This document shows positions 57,690 through 64,000 of a stretch of DNA of 64,000 bases, in pieces. The notes under the pieces were generated by a model. The model did no database searches, was not told the DNA's origin, and worked only from the letters and a program-made list of their open reading frames with translations. This DNA is from Microbacterium sp. ABRD28 (GTDB taxonomy: Bacteria; Actinomycetota; Actinomycetes; Actinomycetales; Microbacteriaceae), in contig NZ_CP031015.1 of assembly GCF_003850245.1 (NCBI RefSeq), positions 2,790,001 through 2,854,000 of the forward strand, written 5' to 3'. The position numbers and the translations under genes are program-made. Every line of letters begins with the position of its first letter. The first letter of the stretch is position 1.

Positions 57690-57889
57690 GCTTTCTGGGA
57701 ACTCGGGCGTATACCGCTTCGTGGATACGAGGGTACGTACGCTGAAGAAAGCGATCGGCATCCGCCTTTGGCTTTCCAGGCCGAAGTGGTCGCGATCGAA
57801 ACCGAGGTAACCCCATCTCTTCCACCGTCCTCGAGCCCCGCCTCGGACCTGTTCGTCAGACGTACGCCGGCACGGCGGAATTCCCGCCC

Positions 57890-58921
57890 ATGGCCCGCGC
57901 CTACACCGATGTGGCGCAGATCGTCCGTGAAACCGGCCTCCTCGCCCGCGCACGCTGGTTCTACGCCCTGGTGGGCGCCGCGATCGCACTCGGCTTCGGT
58001 GCCTGCATCGCCGGCTTCATCCTGCTGGGTGACAGCTGGTTCCAGCTCCTCATCGCCGCGGCCCTCGGCATCCTCTTCACTCAGGTGGCCTTCCTGGCGC
58101 ACGAGGCGGCTCACCGTCAGATCCTCAGCTCCGGCCCCGCGAACGATCGGCTGGCGCTCATCCTCGGCAACGGGGTCGTGGGCATGAGCTTCTCGTGGTG
58201 GGCCAGCAAGCACACCCGGCACCACGCGAACCCGAACCGCGTCGGGAAGGACCCCGACATCGAGATCGACACGATCTCGTTCATCGATGAGGATGCGGCG
58301 ACGGCCCGGGGCCTGCGGCGGGCCATCACGCGGCGACAGGGGTACCTGTTCTTCCCCCTGCTGACGCTCGAGGGGCTGAACCTGCACGCCATCGCGTTCC
58401 GCCACCTGTTCAGCCGGCAGCCCGTGAAGGGCCGGATCACCGAGCTCGCACTGCTGTTCCTTCGCTTCGGCGTCGTGCTCGTGCCCGTCTTCCTCTTCCT
58501 GCCCCTGGGCATGGCCTTCGCCTTCCTGGGCGTGCAGCTGGCCGTCTTCGGCGTCTACATGGGAGCCTCCTTCGCCCCCAACCACAAGGGCATGCCGGTC
58601 ATCGCCAAGGACGCCAAGCTCGACTTCTTCTCCAAGCAGGTGCGCACCTCGCGCAACGTCAGCGGCGGATGGTGGGCGACCGTGCTCATGGGCGGTTTGA
58701 ACTACCAGGTGGAGCACCACCTCTTCCCGAACATGCCTCGCCCGCATCTGGCCAAGGCCCGTGACATCGTCCGCGACCACTGCGAGACGCTGAATGTGCC
58801 GTACACCGAGACCACACTGTGGCGCTCCTACGCCATTGTGATCGCGTACCTGAACAGGGTGGGGCTCGCGGCCCGCGACCCCTTCGACTGCCCGATGACG
58901 GGAACATATCGCCGCGTCTGA
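57890..58921 (+). CDS. Membrane fatty acid desaturase
   Basis: The product has 343 residues from this ATG. It is a membrane di-iron desaturase with three His boxes: HEAAH (71-75), HTRHH (108-112) and QVEHH near 278. Four hydrophobic helices are arranged in pairs. It inserts a double bond in acyl chains, linking to membrane fluidity. The coding pattern continues upstream in frame for 25 codons to an ATC at 57815 (reading ISSTVLEPRLGP and onwards) without any ATG, GTG or TTG, so the true start may be non-canonical. A cold-shock gene lies just upstream, which suits a cold-response role. Confidence 0.93.
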   Translation: MARAYTDVAQIVRETGLLARARWFYALVGAAIALGFGACIAGFILLGDSWFQLLIAAALGILFTQVAFLAHEAAHRQILSSGPANDRLALILGNGVVGMSFSWWASKHTRHHANPNRVGKDPDIEIDTISFIDEDAATARGLRRAITRRQGYLFFPLLTLEGLNLHAIAFRHLFSRQPVKGRITELALLFLRFGVVLVPVFLFLPLGMAFAFLGVQLAVFGVYMGASFAPNHKGMPVIAKDAKLDFFSKQVRTSRNVSGGWWATVLMGGLNYQVEHHLFPNMPRPHLAKARDIVRDHCETLNVPYTETTLWRSYAIVIAYLNRVGLAARDPFDCPMTGTYRRV

Positions 58922-58933
58922 CATGGGCGCGCG

Positions 58934-58974
58934 AAGCGGCGGGTGCGGTGCAGGACATGCCGCACCCGCCGCTT
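58934..58974. terminator. Terminator between desaturase and convergent GNAT gene
   Basis: AAGCGGCGGGTGCGG (58934-58948) and CCGCACCCGCCGCTT (58960-58974) form a 15-bp perfect stem with an 11-nt loop, 13 bp after the desaturase stop. A short T run follows on the plus strand and A's precede on the minus, so it can serve both convergent genes. Confidence 0.85.
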
Positions 58975-59006
58975 TCGTGTAGGTGTGTGGGAGGTGATCC
59001 CCGCGG

Positions 59007-59522
59007 TCATCCCCGCTCGGGAGCGGTCTGCGCGAGGGCTCGCAGGGCGTCACCGCTGAGACGCTGGCTGGTCCACTCCTCCATCGGCAGGGCGCCGATC
59101 GCCCGGTAGAACCCGATCGAGGGTTCGTTCCAGTCGAGAACCGTCCACTCGAACCGTGCGTACCCGCGTTCAACGCACTCGTCCGCGAGCGCCTGCATGA
59201 GCGCGCGACCGTAGCCGCGGCCCCGGGCGACGTCGTGCACGTAGAGATCCTCGAGCCAGATGCCGTGCGTTCCGGTCCAGGTGGAGTAAGTGAGGAACCA
59301 GATCGCGATGCCGAAGATCGCCCCGTCGCGTTCCACGACGTGGGCGAAGACACGCGGCTCGGGTCCGAACAGCGAAGCGGTCAGCGCCTCGACGGTGTTC
59401 TCCACCGCATCGGGTTCTCGCTCGTAGACCGCGAGGGCGGAGATGGCGTCGAGGATGCCCGGCTCATCGCCGGGCTGGGCGCGGCGGAGAACCGCACCAT
59501 CGGGGAGGGTGTGCGAGGTCAC
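59007..59522 (-). CDS. GNAT-family N-acetyltransferase (diamine/spermidine acetyltransferase-like)
   Basis: The 171-residue protein has the GNAT fold. The acetyl-CoA loop is VHDVARGRGYGRALMQALAD (R-G-x-G-x-G/A type) after the strand WLEDLYV, and FEWTVLDWNEPSIGFYRAIGA ends it. This order resembles eukaryotic-type diamine acetyltransferases (SSAT). The GTG at 59522 gives the expected N-terminus (SHTLPDGAVLRRAQPGDEPG); an ATG 63 bp upstream is possible but both ribosome sites are weak. Substrate: likely a small amine or amino acid, unproven. Confidence 0.82.
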   Translation of the reverse strand: MTSHTLPDGAVLRRAQPGDEPGILDAISALAVYEREPDAVENTVEALTASLFGPEPRVFAHVVERDGAIFGIAIWFLTYSTWTGTHGIWLEDLYVHDVARGRGYGRALMQALADECVERGYARFEWTVLDWNEPSIGFYRAIGALPMEEWTSQRLSGDALRALAQTAPERG

Positions 59523-59667
59523 CGGTTGAGCGTACTGTCTCGAGTGGGCGGCGGCCGGTAGCGCATCCGGATTGCGAAGATACATACGACACTACTTGGC
59601 TTTTCACCATGCGCAATGTCGTAACCCTCTGCGATGATTCGGGTAGGTCATCGAGACGGGGATTGCA

Positions 59668-61020
59668 GTGGACGCGGACGAGAAGCGGCGGCGGGCGGAG
59701 GACAAGCGCGCCGGGGTGTTCGCGGATGAGCTGGCGAAGCTGCGGAGGCGTCGGGCAGCGCTCGAAGCGAAGGAGACCCGGTTGCTCGCCGACGCGTACG
59801 CGTTGACGCTTGAGCAGCGGTCACGAATCGGGTCGGTGTCGTCGCGGGAGCGGGACATGCCGTTGCGGTCGATGGCGCTGGAGCTCGGGATGGCGGTGCG
59901 GGTGAATGACCGGGCGATGCAGACCCAGATGCACGACGCGCACGAGCTGATCGAGCTGTTCCCGCAGACGATGGAAGCCCTGGTCGAGGGGCGGGTCACG
60001 CGGGCGCACGCGCAGGTGATCCAGGACGCCGGCCGGGTGATCGAGGATGCCAACGACCGGGCGGCGTTCGAACGCATCGTGCTTGTGGAAGCGGAGCGGC
60101 AGACGGTGCCGAGGACGAAGAAGTACGCCCTCCAGCGTGCGGCGGTGTTGGACCCGAGGCCGTTGCAGGAACGACATGACACGGCGATCCGGGAGCGGCG
60201 GGTGTGGGTTACCGACCTGGACGACACCCTGTCGACCCTGACGATCCTGGGCGGGAACGTGTACATCCACGGCGCGTTCAACCGGCTCACCGGGCAGGGC
60301 ACCACGATCAAGGACGTCGACCGCGCGAAGCGGCGCAAGTACGCCGCGACGCAGGGTGAAGCGGATGCGCCGGAGGAGGAAACGGCGGAGCCGTGGTTCG
60401 ACGACCGGTCGCTGGATGAGATCCGCTGCGACCTCGCCCTGGACATGCTCCTCGCCGGGTCCCCGGTGATCGACCCCACCGACGGGGCGAAGGGTGGGCT
60501 CGGCGCCATCCGGGCCGAAGTGCAGATCACCCTCCCGATCACCACCCTCACCGGCGTCACCGGGTCAGGAGCCGAGTTGAACGGAGTCACCCCGGTCGAC
60601 CCGGAAACGGCCCGGCGGATGGCAGGAACCGCGAGGGTGTGGGACCGGGTGATGACCGACCCCATCAGCGGGGTCGTCACCGCCGTGGACCGATACCAAC
60701 TGCATCCCTCCCAAACCCGGTTCCTCAACGCCCGCGACGTCACCTGCCGAACACCCGGATGCCGAAGGCCCGCGAAACTCTGCGACAAAGACCACTCGAG
60801 GGACTTCGCGTTAGGCGGACCAACGTCCAACGACAACCTCTGCAGCGAATGCGTGAGGCACCACACGCTGAAACACGCCACGAACTGGCACGTCGAACAA
60901 CTCCCCGGCGGGGTGCTGAAATTCACCAGCCCCGGAGGAAAGAACTACAACAGCCACCCACCCTCACGCGTCGCGTTCGTCCCCACCGACGACGACGGAC
61001 TCACCGTCGCCCCCTTCTGA
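59668..61020 (+). CDS. DUF222/HNH endonuclease (13E12 repeat family)
   Basis: The 450-residue protein has the DUF222 helical region (about 60-300) and a C-terminal HNH domain (about 358-405: TCRTPGCRRPAKLCDKDH, then NLCSECVRHHTLKH). This is the 13E12-type family that occurs in many copies in actinobacterial genomes and resembles a repeat-spread element. The start is GTG; upstream 59586-59667 has a short AT-richer stretch. GC and codon use are slightly lower towards the 3' end (many AAC/CAC/CCA), which hints at separate ancestry. No flanking repeats or partner genes are visible here. Confidence 0.88.
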   Translation: MDADEKRRRAEDKRAGVFADELAKLRRRRAALEAKETRLLADAYALTLEQRSRIGSVSSRERDMPLRSMALELGMAVRVNDRAMQTQMHDAHELIELFPQTMEALVEGRVTRAHAQVIQDAGRVIEDANDRAAFERIVLVEAERQTVPRTKKYALQRAAVLDPRPLQERHDTAIRERRVWVTDLDDTLSTLTILGGNVYIHGAFNRLTGQGTTIKDVDRAKRRKYAATQGEADAPEEETAEPWFDDRSLDEIRCDLALDMLLAGSPVIDPTDGAKGGLGAIRAEVQITLPITTLTGVTGSGAELNGVTPVDPETARRMAGTARVWDRVMTDPISGVVTAVDRYQLHPSQTRFLNARDVTCRTPGCRRPAKLCDKDHSRDFALGGPTSNDNLCSECVRHHTLKHATNWHVEQLPGGVLKFTSPGGKNYNSHPPSRVAFVPTDDDGLTVAPF

Positions 61021-61060
61021 ATGAGCAGGAGCGGGTGAGCATGGTGGCGAGGGTGCGGGA

Positions 61061-61633
61061 TCAGGAGAGTCGCGCACTGGCCCGCAGCGGTCCATCGACC
61101 CACTGATCGACCTCGTTCTGCGAACGCAGACGAATCACCGCCGGCGCCGTGTCATCGCGGGCCAGTCGGGGAATCCGCTCGTCGTACTTGTGCCTGGTGC
61201 CGATCGACACGCGCACGATGTGCTCGGGGTCGGTGAAGAAGGTGTGGAGCGCAGGCTCGATGTTGCCGTTCCACAGTTCCTCGCGGCGGAGCCGCCGCCG
61301 AAGGGTCCGCCGCACGACCCGGGGGAACACGCAGCTCCAGTAGGGCAGGTCGAGCCAGACCAGGATGTCGGCACGCGCGGTGAGGAGAGGACGCGCGGTC
61401 GCGTACTGCCATTCGGTCACCCAGGACTCCCCCGCCACCAGCCGCCCGACATCGTCGAGGAACTCTGGCCGCTCGGTCCAACCGGCTCCGTGGAAGAGGG
61501 CGTCGATCTCGGTGTGCGGCGCGCCGGTGACCTCTGCGATCCTCGCCGCGAGCGTCGTCTTCCCCGCCCCCGACACCCCTGCCACCGCGACCCGGCGCGG
61601 GCGGCGGGGCAGGGGATCGTCGAAGGCGAGCAC
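61061..61633 (-). CDS. P-loop nucleotide kinase-like protein (FlaR/topology-modulation type)
   Basis: The 190-residue protein has Walker A AVAGVSGAGKTTLAARIA near residue 16. TEIDALFHGAGWTERPEF gives the lid/substrate region, and ILVWLDLPYWSCVFPRVVRRTLRRRLRREELWNGN is the family landmark (kept here as DLPYWSCVFPR). It matches the adenylate-kinase-related group annotated as FlaR or topology modulation proteins, whose substrate is unknown. The GTG start at 61633 has no clear ribosome site; an ATG at 61666 would overlap the divergent gene. Confidence 0.78.
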   Translation of the reverse strand: MLAFDDPLPRRPRRVAVAGVSGAGKTTLAARIAEVTGAPHTEIDALFHGAGWTERPEFLDDVGRLVAGESWVTEWQYATARPLLTARADILVWLDLPYWSCVFPRVVRRTLRRRLRREELWNGNIEPALHTFFTDPEHIVRVSIGTRHKYDERIPRLARDDTAPAVIRLRSQNEVDQWVDGPLRASARLS

Positions 61634-61664
61634 CGCACGATGATACGGCGCTAGCCTTCGACCC

Positions 61665-62030
61665 ATGACCCGCGCCCGCGACCCCTGGCCCCCACTCGCC
61701 ATCGCCTTCCTCGTCCTGGCTCTCGCGGGACTCGTCGCCACCTTCGTCTTCAACGTCTGGGCTGTCGTGCAGATGCGCGACTTCATCGGCGACCTCGTCA
61801 GCAGCGGCCCCGCGGTCTCATCCATCACCGTCGACCTCTTGGTCGTCGCGATCGCCGCCTGCGTTGTGATCGTCGTCGAGGGGCGACGGCTCGGGATGAA
61901 GCGGTGGTGGCTTTACATCGTGCTGTCGGGCATCACGGCCATCGCCTTCACTTTTCCGCTGTTCCTCGCGATGCGCGAGCGCCGACTGGCCGCGCAGCGC
62001 GCGACGGACGAGGCCGCGCCGATGGGGTGA
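61665..62030 (+). CDS. DUF2834-like membrane protein
   Basis: The 121-residue protein has three hydrophobic helices (about 10-32, 50-72, 80-103). The pattern of FVFNVWAVVQMRDFIGDLVSS, SSITVDLLVVAIAACVVIVVEGRRLGM and FTFPLFLAMRERRL, in landmarks, matches DUF2834 (paired short membrane proteins, no known function). It is divergent from the P-loop gene with a 31-bp gap. Confidence 0.75.
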   Translation: MTRARDPWPPLAIAFLVLALAGLVATFVFNVWAVVQMRDFIGDLVSSGPAVSSITVDLLVVAIAACVVIVVEGRRLGMKRWWLYIVLSGITAIAFTFPLFLAMRERRLAAQRATDEAAPMG

Positions 62031-62093
62031 CGGCACCCGGAGTCGCACGTGCCCACCTCCTGCAGCGCCTGATATGCCCGATGGCGAGCCCGG

Positions 62094-63533
62094 TCAGTCT
62101 CCCCGGCGCCGGCGCATCTGCGCGAGCGGCATGTTCAACCGGGGGTTGCCGGCGAGCTTCGCCTCGTGCCGATCGAGGAAGGCCCAGTAGGCGCTGGTGA
62201 AGACCGAGTCGCGGGCCTCGCGGTCGCTGCCCCACCACCGGCCCATCTTCTGCAGGTAGGCCCCACCCGAGACGTAGGGCTTGGTGGCCACGCCGCCGCC
62301 GTCGGCGTACTGACTCATCCCCTGCACGTTGGGCACCATCACCCACTCGTACGCGTCGACGAAGAGCGCCGAGTACCAGTCGAACACCGCCCGCGGGTGA
62401 TAGCCCTGGAGCAGGAACCAGTTGCCGAGGACCATGAGTCGCTCGATGTGGTGGGCGTAACCCCATCGATGGACACGGTCGAGCACCACCCGCACCGGTA
62501 TCGGCAGATCGTCGGGGATGCCGGCGCCGGTATACCACCAGTCCTCGAGGGGGCGGGTGAGCTCGAAGTGATTGGCATCGATGAGGGCCGGATCGGCGCG
62601 GTAGGACCCCCGCATGTACTCCCGCCAGCCGATCACCTGACGCACGAACCCCTCGAGCGAGGCGATCGGCACCGCGTCACGGTGGGTCACGGCGGCGCGG
62701 ACGACCTCCTCGACGCGGAGCAGACCGACGTTGAGGAACGGGCTGATGATCGCGTGGAAGAGGAACGGCTCATCGGCGGCCATGGCGTCCTCGTAGCGGC
62801 CGAAAAGCTCCAGACGCTCGGCCACGAACGAGGTCAGCCACTCCCGAGCCCCGGGAGCGGTGACCGGCAGCCAGAACTCCGCCGCGTCTCCCGGATGATC
62901 GGCGAACCGGTCGGTGACGAGGGCCATCACCTCCCGTGTGATCTCGTCATGCCGGGCCTCGGGAAGGGCGGGGATCGAGATCCCGCCCGCGGGAAGCGGA
63001 TGACGGTTGTCGGCGTCGAAGTTCCAGGCACCCCCCGCGGGCTTCTCCCCGTCCATGAGGACGCCGGTACGAAGGCGCTGCCATCGGTAGAAATCCTCCA
63101 TCTTGGCCCGCGGGTGCCCGCCGAACCAGCCATCGAGATCCTCGGCAGCAGTGAGGAACAGCGCGTCCGGATAGATGCGGGTCGCGACCCCCTCGTCATC
63201 GCAGACCCGGCGCAGGCGCTCGTCCACCCCACGATCCGTCGCGCTCATCCACGCCAGCCCCTCGATCCCGTGCTCGCGGATCAGCCGACGAAGGCCCGCC
63301 GCGAAGCTCCACTCCTCCCCGACCCGGAGGGAGGCCACCCGGTGTCCGGCTTCCTCGGCGCGCGCGGCGGCATGTCGGAGTCCGGAGAGGATGAGCACGA
63401 GCTTGTGCGCGTGGAACGGTCGCCGGGTGAGAGCCGACTCGGCCTCGATGAAGAACAGGATGTCGATGTCGGGATCGCTGAGGGCCGGATGATCCTCGAA
63501 GAGCTGGGTGGCGAGGATCAGTGCGGCCTTCAT
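62094..63533 (-). CDS. Cryptochrome/photolyase of the FeS-BCP family, lacking cluster cysteines
   Basis: The 479-residue protein follows the plan of the PhrB/CryB branch (iron-sulfur bacterial cryptochromes and photolyases). ILATQLFEDHPAL opens the antenna domain; GWREYMRGSY, HRWGYAHHIERLMVLGNWFLLQG and MVPNVQGMSQYADGGGVATKPY form the FAD pocket. In PhrB the next segment carries Cys residues that hold a 4Fe-4S cluster. Here it reads VSGGAYLQKMGRWWGSDREA (421-440), with no Cys. The only Cys in the whole protein is Cys111. It probably repairs (6-4) photoproducts or senses light. It is divergent from a FAD oxidoreductase, 72 bp away. Confidence 0.88.
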   Translation of the reverse strand: MKAALILATQLFEDHPALSDPDIDILFFIEAESALTRRPFHAHKLVLILSGLRHAAARAEEAGHRVASLRVGEEWSFAAGLRRLIREHGIEGLAWMSATDRGVDERLRRVCDDEGVATRIYPDALFLTAAEDLDGWFGGHPRAKMEDFYRWQRLRTGVLMDGEKPAGGAWNFDADNRHPLPAGGISIPALPEARHDEITREVMALVTDRFADHPGDAAEFWLPVTAPGAREWLTSFVAERLELFGRYEDAMAADEPFLFHAIISPFLNVGLLRVEEVVRAAVTHRDAVPIASLEGFVRQVIGWREYMRGSYRADPALIDANHFELTRPLEDWWYTGAGIPDDLPIPVRVVLDRVHRWGYAHHIERLMVLGNWFLLQGYHPRAVFDWYSALFVDAYEWVMVPNVQGMSQYADGGGVATKPYVSGGAYLQKMGRWWGSDREARDSVFTSAYWAFLDRHEAKLAGNPRLNMPLAQMRRRRGD

Positions 63534-63605
63534 GCCGTCATCCTTCCACCGCCCGGGCGGGGCCGGGGTCGTCCGGGGAGGCTGCGGTCGTCGTAGGCTC
63601 GGCAC

Positions 63606-64000
63606 ATGTCCCGCACCGGCGCCGCCGCGCACGACGTCGTCGTGATCGGAGCCGGCCTGGCGGGTCTTCGGGCGGCGGACATCCTCGCCCGGGCAGGACG
63701 CGATGTCGTGGTGCTCGAGGCGGCCGACGACGTCGGCGGCAGGGAACGCACCGACATCGTCGACGGGTTCCTCCTCGACCGCGGCTTCCACGTCCTGAAC
63801 CCGGCCTACCCCGCTCTCCGGCGCGCGGTCGACCTCCCGGGCCTGGACGTCCAGGCCTTCCCCGTCGGGGTGCGCGTGCGCCGCGAGGGGCGTTCGGTGC
63901 GCCTGGGGCACCCCCTGCGGCATCCGGGCCTCATCCCGGCGTCCGTCGCGAGCGGGCTCGTCCGCCCCGCCGACCTCTGGGCGCTCGCCCGGTGGATCAT
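63606..64000 (+). CDS. FAD-dependent oxidoreductase (amine-oxidase/phytoene-desaturase-like), N-terminal part
   Basis: The frame is open to the window end and runs beyond it; 131 codons are visible. The N-terminus is a Rossmann FAD site, DVVVIGAGLAGLRAADILA, followed by LEAADDVGGRERTD, the GG doublet typical of amine oxidase/phytoene desaturase-type enzymes. It is divergent from the photolyase gene and may share its control. Substrate not visible. Confidence 0.85.
   Translation, partial: MSRTGAAAHDVVVIGAGLAGLRAADILARAGRDVVVLEAADDVGGRERTDIVDGFLLDRGFHVLNPAYPALRRAVDLPGLDVQAFPVGVRVRREGRSVRLGHPLRHPGLIPASVASGLVRPADLWALARWI

Noticed and set aside
59604..60926. A 440-codon open frame on the minus strand, rich in Ser/Arg/Thr
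   Set aside because: Antisense to the DUF222/HNH gene. Composition is that of a shadow frame.

Overview
The window is about 70% GC, densely packed and rich in GTG starts and 4-bp ATGA/GTGA gene overlaps. Gene content points to an actinobacterium of the family Microbacteriaceae, most likely Microbacterium or a close relative: an LAXTG (class E-type) sortase substrate, LysC with an internal beta-subunit start, malate:quinone oxidoreductase, an actinobacterial small SRP RNA, a DUF222/HNH (13E12-type) gene. It reads as ordinary chromosome. I see no prophage, plasmid backbone, insertion sequence, CRISPR array or rRNA operon; the only repeat-type element is the lone DUF222/HNH gene.

Layout. 1-3.3 kb: end of a metallophosphoesterase, a sortase-anchored surface protein with a probable thioester domain, tRNA-Pro and a HAD phosphatase. 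3.3-9.6 kb (minus): FMN lactate-dehydrogenase-like enzyme with its FadR-type regulator and operator, thymidine kinase, a DUF2207 membrane protein and malate:quinone oxidoreductase. 9.7-13.4 kb: asd and lysC on the minus strand, split by a divergent DHFR-like/TetR pair. 13.5-24.8 kb: a small membrane protein, dnaX-recR-EamA transporter, a GH65 phosphorylase with a beta-phosphoglucomutase-like HAD protein, ackA-pta and the SRP RNA. 24.9-29.5 kb: MoxR / DUF58 / transglutaminase operon. 29.5-34.8 kb: SDF symporter, tRNA-Ser, DUF427, Lon-N protein, luciferase-like oxidoreductase and a YcaQ/AlkX-like winged-helix protein. 34.9-42.0 kb: LAL-type LuxR regulator behind a 66-residue ORF, a lipoprotein, a CoA-type Nudix hydrolase, a secreted transglycosylase-like protein and unknowns. 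42.2-44.9 kb: Tat-exported metallophosphoesterase operon. 44.9-50.0 kb: UbiB-type kinase with PadR regulator, old yellow enzyme, tandem-ACT protein and small unknowns.

50.0-54.1 kb holds the least explained functional unit: a XRE-cupin regulator divergent from an operon of arginase-fold ureohydrolase, NTF2-like protein, NCS1 permease and cyclase-family metal hydrolase, which looks like a self-contained uptake-and-degradation pathway for an unidentified guanidino- or amide-bearing compound. 54.1-57.7 kb gathers redox and stress functions (SQR-like flavoprotein with PPOX protein, msrB-msrA, DUF2945, cold-shock protein with a structured leader). 57.8-64 kb carries a fatty acid desaturase whose reading frame extends upstream of any ordinary start codon, a GNAT protein, DUF222/HNH, a P-loop kinase-like protein, DUF2834, a photolyase of the FeS-BCP family that has lost its cluster cysteines, and the start of a FAD oxidoreductase.

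Metabolic links inferred from the genes: GH65 phosphorylase plus HAD mutase would turn an alpha-glucosyl disaccharide into glucose and glucose 6-phosphate; ackA-pta, the lactate-dehydrogenase-like enzyme and Mqo feed overflow carbon and electrons into central metabolism and the quinone pool; lysC and asd supply the aspartate family and diaminopimelate.
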